This document shows, in pieces, positions 44,341 to 54,680 of a DNA stretch of 64,000 nt. The stretch comes from Isoetes taiwanensis (Eukaryota; Streptophyta; Lycopodiopsida; Isoetales; Isoetaceae): contig JAJEKV010000004.1 in NCBI GenBank assembly GCA_021234155.1, positions 6,886,109 through 6,950,108 of the forward strand, read 5' to 3'. The position numbers and the translations under genes are program-made. Each line of letters starts with the position of its first letter. The stretch's first letter is position 1. The notes under the pieces are model-generated. The model was not told the origin of the DNA and ran no database searches. It worked only from the letters and a program-made list of their open reading frames with translations.

Positions 44341-46113
44341 TCCATGAGAAGAATAGAACCATCTCTGTGCTTGGAATCCTCTTGTAAATCAAATTCCATT
44401 TCCCTGGATTTAGATTTGAAAGGCTGCTTCTTGTTTGGCTGTAAAACCCATCCGAGATAGGCTGGCTATCCTAGCTATTGCTGATTGTGAGGGCCGTTTT
44501 CCAGAGAGGCCTATGTGAATCTGATCCTAATCAATCTGATTCTTGCTTTGGAATTTTCTCTTTTTATAGAAATCTAGTATCATGTGAGAGAATGGTGCTT
44601 GTGAAGAGCCTAGAACTCAGTGCCGAGTCGGATCTGCAGCTTGGCCGCTACTGGCTTTTTGCTTTTAATATTTAAGGGGATACCAGTGTCGGGTATTCCC
44701 ATAACTTTAATAAACATTAGAATTCTAAGATTTTTGCCTAAAATATATATGTAGGTTCTAAGTTATTGACCCATACTTGTTAGTATATTAAGTTATAGGA
44801 CCATGCGTAGGGAATGTCATGCTAGAGTGAGACATGATTAGACCATATTACGCAAATCCTTTCTTCTAGGCCGGGTCACGGTATAGAGCCAAGGGCATAA
44901 TAATACAAAAGCTAAGGAATGGGAAATTTTAAGGAACGATTCTAGGGGACATAGGGAATTTGTGGGTGTATTAGAGTATGAATAGTGTAGTTAGCCAGGG
45001 GATGATTGTTCTATTAATGTCTATTTTATCTCCCTTGTACTTCTATGCTGGGTATTTGACAATATAAGTAGAATATGCAACGGAATATAGTAGTTGAGAC
45101 ATTTGTGGATTCTATGATGCTAGAATATATGGAGCATGAGTGTTGTATTATATGTTGCTATGGATGTGGTATGGCTTACCTTGTAAAGGTCCTCGGTGCT
45201 ACTCCATCTTGTGAAGATTCTTGATGGATGTTGCGGCATCTTGCATTGCATTGAATGGCCCATCTTCGGAGGGGCGGGGCTGCCGTGTAACTCCACATCC
45301 GTGGCTAAAGGGCTAGACGGATGAGTCTAAGGGGAGAGCCCCTTTGTTTTAAGGCCTGTATGTGCAGTGAAACATGTCTTTTTAAAGTTGGATTGGATCA
45401 TAGATCCTAGGCATGTAGTTATGCATTTAGCATGAGACTGTATGAGATTAATTGTCTAACCTCTTGCAAGAAAATTGAACGAGGTAAATTGCTGCAGTCG
45501 TATATTGAACATGGATGGGTATTTCATTATTAGTATGATTGTTGATTTTCTACCTCAGTTTTTCCCACTTAGTCCGGGTGGACTAACCCCCTCTTGCTTG
45601 TTGTATGTCTATTAAAGATGGCACGTCTGGATAAGCCCAGTATCACGTTAGACTCCTTTGTGACGTGGTGATTTCGGGAAATCTGGGACGAGCCAGAGCT
45701 GGTGTCGAAGCACCGAATTTACAAGATGCTGACCGACCTCTTCCGACAGATATACTATGAGCAGAGACAACCGAGGGTTCATCTCTTAGATGAAGACCCA
45801 GGAGATGAACCTTCCGAGGGCTCTGGTTCTACTTGGTCTTCACCAGTCATCTCAGATGAAGGACCTGAGTGAACTTGTGTATTTTAGTTTTTATAAACAT
45901 TTTTTGTTAATAATCCTTTGATATGCTGTTAGTATAAAAACTCTATAAGTAGTGAGGCTATCTGTGGTGTGATCTCATGCTAGATGATGTGTATCCTTCG
46001 AATGTTATGTACATGAGTTGTTGTTACTTTGTGATAAATGTGAATATCTGTTGATATTTTGCAGTTCATGAATGTTTAGGATTACATGATAGCTAGGTCT
46101 ATCTTGTTTAAAC
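44341..46113 (+). repeat. LTR-related block, plus orientation, copy A
   Basis: From TCCATGAGAAGAATAG to GATAGCTAGGTCTATCTTG. It aligns in direct orientation with 46,471-48,012, and its last ~690 bp are the inverse of 43,470-44,090. It is thus an LTR copy of the element 3 family facing the other way. It lacks the terminal ~75 bp (through CGTCTCA) that the minus-strand copy has. Confidence 0.8.
45618..45872 (+). pseudogene. LTR-encoded small ORF, fullest copy (84 codons, one stop)
   Basis: ATG at 45,618; it reads MARLDKPSITLDSF, then TGA where other copies have TGG (Trp), WDEPELVSKHRIYKMLTDL, FRQIYYEQRQ, and an acidic Ser-rich end (DPGDEPSEGSGSTW). Four partial copies in this block (43,916, about 44,170, 45,618, 47,899) keep the MAR.....ITL frame. 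Its presence in LTR copies suggests a small accessory protein or a conserved leader peptide. No family recognised. Confidence 0.45.
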
Positions 46114-46470
46114 GGAGTGGAGGTGTTTGGAGCAAGGAGGAAGCTCAGGAAGCTTGATTTAAACGACACAAGAACTACTGAAGCTGAGATTAAGAGGTGG
46201 GGATATACGTGATTGCTTGCAGCTTCGTCTTTTGTGTAGCTTTCAGGAAATCAGGGAAAAGGATAGAAACCATCTCTGAAACTGGAACTCAGCTGTAAAT
46301 TCGACCAGGTTCTAGCTCTCCATGCAAAATTTGTTCTTGTGCTACCATATCGATTTCTGTTGTATGATCGTCCATGGCCTCGCTTTATCAAACAGATTCT
46401 TGCTTTTGATTTTGCTTGTTTGGAGATGGATGTATGGTTGAAACGGTCTCTTTGTGTACATGTAAGGGAA
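46114..46470 (+). other. Spacer between LTR copies A and B
   Basis: About 360 bp. The part from 46,257 is a diverged copy of the start of the LTR-related block (CCATCTCTG..CTGGAA.TC), so it is a third, partial repeat. No gene recognised. Confidence 0.45.
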
Positions 46471-48012
46471 TCCATGAGAAGAATAGAGCCATCTCTGTGC
46501 TTGGAATCCTTTTATAAATCCAATTCCATTTCCCTGGCTTTAGATTTGAAAGGCCGCTTCTTGTTTGGTTGTAAAACCCATCCGAGATACGCTGGCTGTC
46601 CTGAGCTATTGCTAATTGCGAGGGCAGTACTCTAGAGAGGCCTCTGTGAATCCGATCCTGCATGAACTCTTCCACGACAACAACGCTTATGCTACCGTGC
46701 TGATCTTTATATGACAATCTGTGACCTTGATGAATCAATCTGATTCTTGCTTTTGACTTTTCTTTGTTTGTAGAAATCTGGTGCCCTGTGAGAGAATTGG
46801 GCCTTATTGAATGAATCCAGAAATGATGCTTGTGAAGAGCCTAGAACTCAGCGCCGAGCCGGATCTGCAGCTTGGCTGCCACTGTTCTGTCGTGGCTTTT
46901 TGCTTTTAATATTTAAGGGGACACCAGGGTCGGGTATTCTATAACTTTAATAAACATTAGAATTCTAAGGTTTTGGCCATACTAAAAATATATATATGTA
47001 GGTTCTAAGTTATTGACCCATACTTGTTAGTATATTAAGTTATAGGACCATGCCTAGGGAATGTCATCCTAGAGTGAGACATGATTAGACCATATTACGC
47101 AAATACTTTCTTCTAGGCCGGGTCACAGTATAGAGCCAAGGGCATAATAATACAAAAGGTAAGGAATTGGCAATTCCATAGAATGGGAAATTTTAAGGAA
47201 CGATTCTAGGGGACATAGGGAATTTGTGGGTGTATTAGAGTATGAATAGTGTAATTAGCCAGGGATGATTGTCCTATTAATGTCTATTTTAGCTCCCTTG
47301 CACTTCTATGCTGGGTATTTGACAATATAAGTAGAATATGCAACGGAATATAGTAGTTGAGACATTTGGGGATTCTATGATGCTAGAATATATGGAGCAT
47401 GAGTGTTGTATTATATGTTGCTATGGATGTGGTATGGCTTACCTTGTAAAGGTCCTCGGTGCTACTCCATCTTGTGAAGATTCTTGATGGATGTTGCGGC
47501 ATCTTGCATTGCATTGAATGGCCCATCTTCGGAGGGGCGGGGCGACCGTTAACTCCGCATCCGTGGCCAAAGGGCTAGACGGATGAGTCTAAGGGGAGAG
47601 CCCCCTTGTTTTAAGGCTTGTACATACAATGGAATATGTCTCCTTAGGGTCGCGACCCAAGGGGAAAGTTGGATTGGATCATAGATCCTAGGCATGTAGT
47701 TGTGTATTTAGCATCAGATTGTATGAGATTAATAGTCTAACCTCGTGTAGGAAAATGGAGCAAGGTAAGTTGCTGCAGTCGTGTATTGAACATGAATGGT
47801 TATTTCATTATTCGTATAGTTGTTGGTTCTCTACCCCAATTTTTCGCACTTAGTCCGGGTGGACTAACCCCATCTTGCTTATTGTATGTCTAATAAAGAT
47901 GGCACGTTCGGATGAGCCCAATATCACGTTACACTTAGACTCCTTTGTGACGTGGTGGTTTGGGGAAACCTGGGACGAGCCAGAGCTGGTGTCGTCGAAG
48001 CACCGGATTTAC
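46471..48012 (+). repeat. LTR-related block, plus orientation, copy B
   Basis: Direct repeat of copy A about 2.1-2.2 kb downstream, with small indels (for example an extra ~75 bp near 46,660 and an insertion at 47,640-47,665). It stops abruptly inside the small ORF at GCACCGGATTTACAG. Confidence 0.8.
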
Positions 48013-48309
48013 AGATACAATCAATCTCCTTGAATTCAATGAAACATTTTGCGGGATTCAAATTGTCTTGATTCTTAGTTCCCCCATATTGAATATGGAA
48101 AGCGATCTACAGACATGCGGAATAAAGAAACTTTTTAGACATATGCTTGAAGAGCCAAGGAAAGGACATTCATTGAAGATCACACAAACAAAGCAAGGAA
48201 GTAAGATTCAAGCAAAACAAGCAAGAGTTTGAAGATTGGAAGACCCCTCAAGTTGACTTGGTATATAGCTAATTTTGAGTTCTTGGCATGTGTGTTATTT
48301 CACATGGTT
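48013..48309. other. Unassigned junction sequence
   Basis: About 300 bp between the truncated LTR copy B and the minisatellite. Nothing recognised. Confidence 0.4.
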
Positions 48310-49235
48310 CACTACTTGAGCACAAATGTATAGAATGCAAGTTCAATTGCAAAACATGTATGAACTTGGAAAGCATGTATTAAGATTAAGAAATGTGTAG
48401 ATTGCAAGTTCAGTTGCTCAACATATAATGAGGTTGACAAATGTATAGACTGCAAGTTCAATTGTAAAACATGTATTAAGATTAACAAATGTATAGACTG
48501 CAAGGTCAATTGCAATACATGTATGAACTTGCTACTTCAAATGCAATTCTAAGTTTTATATCATGGGGCTTACTGCAACTTCATAAGATTAACAAATGTA
48601 TATCATGGGGTTTAGGGTTAAGATTAACAAATGTATAGAATGCAAGTTCAATTGCAAAACATGTATTAAGATTAACAAATGTATAGACTACAAGTTCAAT
48701 TGCAATACATGTATTAAGATTAACAAATGTATAGATTGCAAGTTCAATTGCAATACATGTATGAACTTGCTACTTCAAATGCAATTCTAAGTTTTACATC
48801 ATGGGGCTTACTGCAACTTCATAAGATTAACAAATGTATATCATGGGGTTTAGGGTTAAGATTACCAAATGTATAGAATGCAAGTCCAGTTGCAAAACAT
48901 GTATTAAGATTAACAAATGTATAGACTGCAAGTTCAATTGCAATACGTATATTAAGATTAACAAATGCATAGACTGCAAGTTCAATTGCAATACATGTAT
49001 GAACTTGCTACTTCAAATGGAATTCTAAGTTTTACATCATGGGGCTTACTGCAACTTCATAAGATTAACAAATGTATATCATGGGGTTTAGGGTTAAGAT
49101 TAACAAATGTATAGAATGCAAGTTCAGTTGCAAAACATGTATGAACTTGGAAAGCATGTATTAAGATTAAGAAATGTGTAGTTTGCAAGTTCAGTTGCTC
49201 AACATATAATAAGGTTGACAAATGTATAGACTACA
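48310..49235 (+). repeat. 48-bp minisatellite with 238-bp higher-order unit
   Basis: The monomer is AAGATTAACAAATGTATAGA followed by CTGCAAGTTCAATTGCAATA and CATGTATT (48 bp). Three higher-order units are spaced 238 bp, each with a GGGGTTTAGGGTTA word (48,607, 48,845, 49,083). Because 48 is a multiple of three, an open frame runs through two units and repeats a 16-residue Cys motif (CIDCKFNCNTCIKINK). Protein expression is not supported by anything else. Confidence 0.9.
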
Positions 49236-50029
49236 AGTTCAATTATGCCAAATCTGGATCACTCTACATCAGCTCGATCTGTATGGACCAGAGGATTCAA
49301 CTCAGGTCAGTTTAATCTTGGCATACCATTTCTTCAATAGATTGGACTCAGGAGCAACAAACCTTAATAAGGTTTGATCTCCAACAAATGATAGTTAAGC
49401 TTATGCTCTATTCATGGTAAAGTTAATTTTAAAAGGATGAAATGGCCCTAACCTTGTTAAAACAAAATACTGCCATGTGCCTGCTGTGGCCATTTTTTAT
49501 TCACATCTTCTGAGAGTTTCGACTTAATTTAATTTACTAGTGATTTACTCTAGTTTTACCCTGCTACTGTCTCCATTCCCAAGGCTGACATAAACTCGTC
49601 TGCAGCATATGAACATACCACATTTATTGATGGAACATTGTTTATGATTTGGCCTGCATAGTGTCATAACCTGGCCTACATATTTGTGATGTAATATTGA
49701 TTTATGGCATGTTAAGATACAGATGTAGCAATTTAATTGAGCTTGGCTCACTTCTGCTTAATGGATATTAAAGGGAACTATAAGTTATCATATTGAGGGA
49801 ATTGAACTCAATGAGGATTCCTTTCTCGTACTGGACCTCTAAGTGCTTTGCAATGCTAGACATTATTTGTAAGACAATTGTATGTGCACTGATAACTACA
49901 TATGCAAACGAAATAGGTGTAGATAGCATTAATTAGTTAATCAATTGTCATATGTTATTACCTGAGGATTACATGTAGATATCCACTTAATTTTTCAAGC
50001 AATGAGAATATATATAACTAATAAAGGGT
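49236..50029. other. Intergenic stretch before element 2
   Basis: No gene, primer site or LTR terminus is found here, so element 2 has lost its 5' LTR and leader. Confidence 0.5.
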
Positions 50030-50042
50030 TTCCGGCGGGCGT

Positions 50043-50781
50043 ATGTACAATTTTGATATAGGCAACCATGAGAGGGAGCTGAGAGAGCAGGAAAGAAGGA
50101 CGAAGAGAAGAAACGACGGGCCTCGCCGGACCGTCGTCATTGAAGAACCTCGTCAAGACGAGGAAGTAGAGGAGGTAGAAGCAGAGGATGAGGAAGACGA
50201 GCGCGTCGGCGTCGGGGAACCCTCAAACCCCGACGCAAGACCACCTTACCCGAAGTGGCCCAAGCCACCCAAGGTGGTTAAGAAGCAGAAGGCGGGCGAG
50301 CGACCGTTCGCCCTGAAGGAGGAGCGTCTCTTCAGACGCCGCCTCAAGGCGTATGAGGAATACCTTCGTCGTTGGACGAGGTATAACGACTGGTACTGCC
50401 GCCAGAACGTCCAACGTTATGTGGAGGGGGGCCGACCAGCGAAGAACCAGCCCAAGCCGCCGCCGCCACGACTGGAGAAGCCAAAGAAGGTCCATCACGG
50501 GCCTAACTCGCCGCATGCCCGTGTTTTTCGGGAGATTAGGCACTTCCAACAGTGCACTAATCTCCTGATTAGGAAGGCGGCTTATGAGGGAGGTCATGCA
50601 AGAGTTCGTCACCGACTATAGGGTGACGTCGCTCACAACCAGGGTGTTGCAGGTAGCCGCTGAGGCTGAGCTCACCCAGTTGTTCGAAGAAGGGAACCTC
50701 TGCGCGATCCACGCGAAGAGGGTGACCCTGATGCCCAAGGACATACACTTGGCGCGTCGCATCTGCAAGGAATACCCTTGA
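50043..50781 (+). pseudogene. ORF1 of element 2: protein ending in a histone H3-like domain (broken)
   Basis: The 5' end is truncated. The visible protein has a charged helix (ERELREQERRTKRRN), an acidic stretch, a Pro/Lys linker (PPYPKWPKPPKVVKKQK), a second charged helix, and a C-terminal H3 domain. That domain shows [29 protein letters not shown], then, after a frame change near 50,580, [31 protein letters not shown] and [22 protein letters not shown] to the stop at 50,779. About 11 bases appear deleted at the frame change, removing the FQRL-equivalent in helix 1. The rest matches H3 in length, including loop 1, so it derives from a canonical-type H3 rather than a CENH3 with a longer loop. 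Its role is unknown. Confidence 0.85.
50476..50781 (+). other. Histone H3-like domain of element 2 ORF1
   Basis: From KPKKVHHGPN onward the protein follows H3 residue by residue: [24 protein letters not shown] (helix 1), [15 protein letters not shown] (helix 2), [15 protein letters not shown] (loop 2) and LARRI (helix 3 end). Counterparts of Cys110, His113 and Asp123 remain. Unlike element 1, it keeps loop 1 and helix 2 in full; unlike element 1, it has no recognisable TGGK tail motif. Together the two copies cover the whole fold. Confidence 0.88.
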
Positions 50782-51243
50782 GGATGCAGTTTTGTGTAAA
50801 TTAATGTAATTGTTAAGTTTTTCCTCTATAAATATAAAATTTTGTTGTAAACTGAATTCAATTTTTGTATAAAAATGTGTTTAAGTTGCTCAAATTTTAA
50901 TTTAATTGTAGCCATCATGAGTGTAAGCGTCCAAATAGGGTAATTTAGTAAAGGTACTATAGGCAAATTAGTTAAATTTTGGTCAGAAAATTCGAAATCG
51001 GAAGGCTGTGCGAAAATGGCCTCTTCGCCCTTCACGGAAGGCCCAAATTCGCATAGCCACCCGGTTTCGCCCATTTTTGCCTAGATTGATCAATTTTCAT
51101 CCAACAAATTGCCATGTAGTATTTCTTGCTTTGCTTTGCTTAGAATTGCACTTCATGATAGCTCATTTGGACACCCATGGCCATAGATTTGAAGTCTTCC
51201 CCATCAGGAACCCTTATGCACGGAACCCGAGGCAGCCCTAGTC
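50782..51243 (+). other. ORF1-ORF2 spacer of element 2
   Basis: AT-rich sequence then a mixed segment with GCGAAAATGGCC / GGCGAA-type words near 51,010-51,080 resembling a short inverted arrangement. It precedes the TATA box of ORF2 and is a plausible internal promoter region. Confidence 0.4.
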
Positions 51244-51250
51244 TATAAAA
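51244..51250 (+). promoter_or_regulatory. Putative internal TATA box ahead of ORF2
   Basis: TATAAAA followed by GGGGGCC, 117 bp before the ORF2 ATG, mirrors TATAAAGGCC 84 bp before ORF2 in element 1. A start about 30 bp downstream would give a short C-rich leader. Inference only. Confidence 0.5.
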
Positions 51251-51360
51251 GGGGGCCTCATTTGTCATTTTCTCCCCATCAAAACTGCTCTCAGCCCTTC
51301 AGGCGATTTCCCAGCTCTCTACCCATCTTCTCAAGCCATTTTCATAGCCATCTCTGCTCA

Positions 51361-52884
51361 ATGGCGCCATCAAACTTTGTTAGATGGTACAATGAGGCCA
51401 GTCACATCCGTGACTTCCCTGCTGAGCAAGCCTTTCATGTCTTTGATCATCTCTTTGATCTTCATGCCACCTTGACTAGAACTCCCTATTACACCGACAT
51501 TATCTGCCAGTATGATCAGCAGGTCTTACCTTGGGAAGTTAGTCTGCCACCTAGGGGAGGGAAATGGGTATCCCTAGACTCTCTGTCCCAAGCCATAGGA
51601 GGGGGATCTAGGATCAAGAATAAGTTATGGGATAGAACCAGAAACATGCCAGACTACATGACCTGTAAGCATCATAGGCATAGGTACGTCTCAAACCAAG
51701 CAGCTTTAGCTTTGTTCATGCAGTACAGGGCAGTTAACCAACCAGGGGAGCCGTCAATTCAACCTTTGGATTTGGCACCTCTCGACACTCGGACGGCGCA
51801 GATAGGCATTCACGAGATCGAGATTGCGGAGTACGAACACTACGGCTCCACATCAGAAACACCTGTGTTGCAGATTGAGCAGGATTATGAAGAGGAAGAA
51901 GAAGAGAACCCAAGTTGGGAGATGAGGGAGGCAAGAAGGATGGAGAGGCGTCTGGCTCGGCAACAGGAGGTACTAAGGCGAGACTTCGAGCCGCCAAGGG
52001 GTATCACGGCCCTCACTCCGGTGATCATCGACGGCGAGGAGTACATATTCGCCAACGACATCCTCAACCTTCCCTATTGTCAAGAAGAAGGCCTCAGAAC
52101 CGATGAGCTCCTAAGCCTAATGGCAAAGGAGCAGGGCAGCGATTTCATCGACTATGATTACCAAGAAATTCCAAGGGAGGTAGCCGAGCGACATTCCTAC
52201 GCCGGGACAACTATGTCAGACATTCAAGCCTACCAACCGATAAGGCAGATGTATCAGCAGCAGCAACCCATCATTCCAGAGGAGGAATTCCAGGAGATCC
52301 AAAGCAGGTTGTACAAGACGGGAAGAGGCCCAAGCTCAAGCCGACCAGTGCGCTCTAGGAGCATGCGGGAAGCACCTGGCAGCATCAATCTGGAGAACGC
52401 AGCAACAATGTGGAGGGACCACGAAGATCTCATCGCATTAGATGTTTTCGGCGAAGCTGCTCAGAGGAGGGGTATGGGAACTGCGGCGGGAGGCAGGGAT
52501 AAATCACTCAGGTACTATCTTCCGGTCCTTAGCCAAGGGCAGATGGTGGTTCTACACAAGGAGTTCAGCCCAAGAGGGGAAGAATCCGTGGCACTCCTCA
52601 TAGCACTCTCAGGCTTCGGACAACATGCCAAGATGGATTACGGAATGGACCATGTCATCCTCTTCAAGAGATCCGTAGCACTTCATGCTCTCGACTTCGC
52701 AAGAGGCCACCTCAGGGACGCACACTTGTCAGTAGTGGCAGCAACTGCACCAGAACTTCCGGCACCTCAGATGGCAAGAGCATTGGAGGGAGGATCGGCG
52801 GCAAGAATCCTGCAGAACGTCGGCAAGGGGATAGGATTGAAGAATGTGAAGAACTTCTTCAAGTCCATGAGGAAGCACCATTGA
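51361..52884 (+). CDS. ORF2 of element 2: unassigned 507-aa protein
   Basis: An intact frame. The ATG at 51,361 (MAPSNFVRWY) is preferred over an in-frame upstream ATG (51,262) because the homologue in element 1 starts MARPTLQEWY. Layout: an N-terminal domain (1-140, aromatic-rich, with a GGGSRIKNKLW segment), an acidic stretch (about 180-190, EEEEEE), an Arg-rich helix (MERRLARQQEVLRR), a middle domain with the IIDGEEYIFANDIL block, Q-rich and S/R-rich linkers (QQQQP, SSSRPVRSRS), and a C-terminal domain (YYLPVLSQGQMVVLHKEFS ... ARILQNVGKG) with a basic tail (KNFFKSMRKHH). No enzymatic motif, zinc finger or membrane segment. It is not the usual Gag, which lies downstream. Its position, own TATA box and conservation suggest a structural or nucleic-acid-binding accessory protein. 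Confidence 0.8.
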   Translation: MAPSNFVRWYNEASHIRDFPAEQAFHVFDHLFDLHATLTRTPYYTDIICQYDQQVLPWEVSLPPRGGKWVSLDSLSQAIGGGSRIKNKLWDRTRNMPDYMTCKHHRHRYVSNQAALALFMQYRAVNQPGEPSIQPLDLAPLDTRTAQIGIHEIEIAEYEHYGSTSETPVLQIEQDYEEEEEENPSWEMREARRMERRLARQQEVLRRDFEPPRGITALTPVIIDGEEYIFANDILNLPYCQEEGLRTDELLSLMAKEQGSDFIDYDYQEIPREVAERHSYAGTTMSDIQAYQPIRQMYQQQQPIIPEEEFQEIQSRLYKTGRGPSSSRPVRSRSMREAPGSINLENAATMWRDHEDLIALDVFGEAAQRRGMGTAAGGRDKSLRYYLPVLSQGQMVVLHKEFSPRGEESVALLIALSGFGQHAKMDYGMDHVILFKRSVALHALDFARGHLRDAHLSVVAATAPELPAPQMARALEGGSAARILQNVGKGIGLKNVKNFFKSMRKHH

Positions 52885-53197
52885 GGAAAATATGCTTTGT
52901 TAATTAAGTAATTGTATTGAAAAATATTCTCTCTTCAGTCATTATCATGTATTCATATATATATATTAATTAATGTCTTACTATGATCTTGACTTGTAAG
53001 TGGAATTTTCATATGATTTCTTTTGTACCTAACAATAATTCAAATGTAAATAAGCTTGATTAATGCCTAATCTAAATATCAAGTGTTGATGATCAATCCT
53101 TGCAGCAAGAAACACAGGCTCAGGTTCTCAAGGCCGGCATCACCAGTGGGTACCCAGAAACCTGTTTGGACGTGATCAAGATGACAACAACGACGAA
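52885..53197 (+). other. ORF2-gag spacer of element 2
   Basis: About 310 bp, AT-rich at first. TCAATCCTTGCAG at about 53,092-53,104 looks like a 3' splice site and would place gag on a spliced transcript; no matching donor was identified. Element 1 has lost this part in its deletion. Confidence 0.35.
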
Positions 53198-54657
53198 ATG
53201 ACGCCGGAAGCAATCAACGCAAGGCTCGTCCAGATGAGGAACCAGATGCATCAGCTGATCCACTGGGCCACCCCATTGATGAATGCCCAAGAATATAGGA
53301 AGGTCCACAGCTGGAGGGGCAGGACAATCAGGGAAATGCCAGAGACAGGAAGAGGAAAAGGAGAAACAGAAGGAGTCCAACACCACCTAGCTCCAGTTCA
53401 TCGGACACTTCAGACAGTCAAGACAGTTCCAGCTCAGAAAGTGAGTTTGATACTTCTCAGGTAAGAGCCAGGGCAAGGAAGGCAGATGACTATCAAAAGA
53501 AAGTTGACAGTGCTATGAGCAATGTATGGAAGACTAGGAAGTTGGGTCAGTTCTCAGGGAAGGACAGGTCAGGTATGGAGGCAGAAGCCTGGCTTGACGA
53601 AATGGAGGAGTTTGGCAACTCTTATGGCATGAAGGACAAGGATATAGGGAAAGTTGCTACAGCAAACTTGATAGGAGCAGCTAGAATCTGGTGGAAAGGC
53701 TACGCAAAGTCCAACAAGCTCAAAAGGAACAGTTGCAGATTTAAAACCTTCAGCAAGGCCTTTCATAGACATTATGTGCCTAGATCACATACCAGCAGGC
53801 AGATCCAGCAATTCTACAGATTGAACCAGGGCACCTTGTCAATAGCAAAGTACACAGAGGAATTCATGTGACTCAGGCTCCATGTTCCCGGAGTCTCGGA
53901 AAGGCAAGCGGTTGAAACTTACATTGAGGGATTGAACAGCAATATCAAAAGGCTAGTCCGAGCAATCAACCCAAAGTCAGTGGCAGAAGCCGAGGATAAA
54001 GCCATAAGTTTGGAAGAAGCTCCAGCAACACCAGGGGAGAAACATTCGGCCTTCAAAGGGAAGTCAACAGGGCAGTACCAAGGGCAGTACCAGAGTAAGC
54101 AATCAGCAGCTACGCCATCAGGAGGCCAGCAGCAAGGAAGAGCTCAGGGTAAGAACTTTGGGGACCGTAAGCCGCAGAATGCATCGGGGGGCAGCGTGCT
54201 AAAGCGTCTTCTAGACAGTCTGACAAAGGAGAAGAGACAGGAGTGTATCGAGAAGAAGCTATGTTTTAGGTGCTTCCAGCCAGGGCACCGAACACATGAT
54301 TGCCCATTCGTCATGCAGGCAGCTTTGGCAGAGCTTGGGGATTGGGATTCGCCGACAGAAGCAGATGAAGACGACGACCAGCATGAGGCTCAGGACTTCA
54401 TAGATGGTGAGTGCCATATCTGTGCAAATATTGAGTCGGGTGATATAGATGATCAGTCGACAGTGATTGCGGCTGATGGAATCATAGATAGCAACCCATA
54501 TGTAGTCCTCATAGACACAGGTAGCTCGCACAACTTCGCCTCTCCTAGGCTGGCTGCCCTAATGAAGAACAAGGTATTGAAGTCTAAGCCAAGGCCAGTT
54601 GCTATGGCAAACGGCGCCATTCGGCACATAAGGGAAGGAGGATCACATTCGACATAA
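53198..54657 (+). pseudogene. Gag and protease of element 2
   Basis: Starts MTPEAINARLVQMRNQ; a frame change near 53,315 leads into a basic run and a Ser-rich stretch, then the gypsy Gag core (FSGKDRSGMEAEAWLDEMEE, TANLIGAARIWWKGY, FHRHYVPRSHTSRQIQQFY, GTLSIAKYTEEF). A TGA at 53,869 interrupts it and the same frame continues (LRLHVPGVSERQAVETYIEG). A canonical CCHC knuckle is present (CFRCFQPGHRTHDC, about 54,262-54,303) and the protease active site is VLIDTGSSHNFAS (about 54,506). The frame is lost near 54,640 just before RT. Gag packages the RNA; protease processes the polyprotein. Confidence 0.88.
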
Positions 54658-54680
54658 ACCTTAGTGGAAGTAAGTGGCCG

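Noticed and set aside
48607-49096. TTTAGGG words as interstitial telomere sequence
   Set aside because: Only one unit per 238-bp repeat, so it is carried by the minisatellite rather than being a telomere tract.
48310-49235. Regular repeats as a CRISPR array
   Set aside because: Repeats are contiguous with no unique spacers, and the window is a plant nuclear genome.
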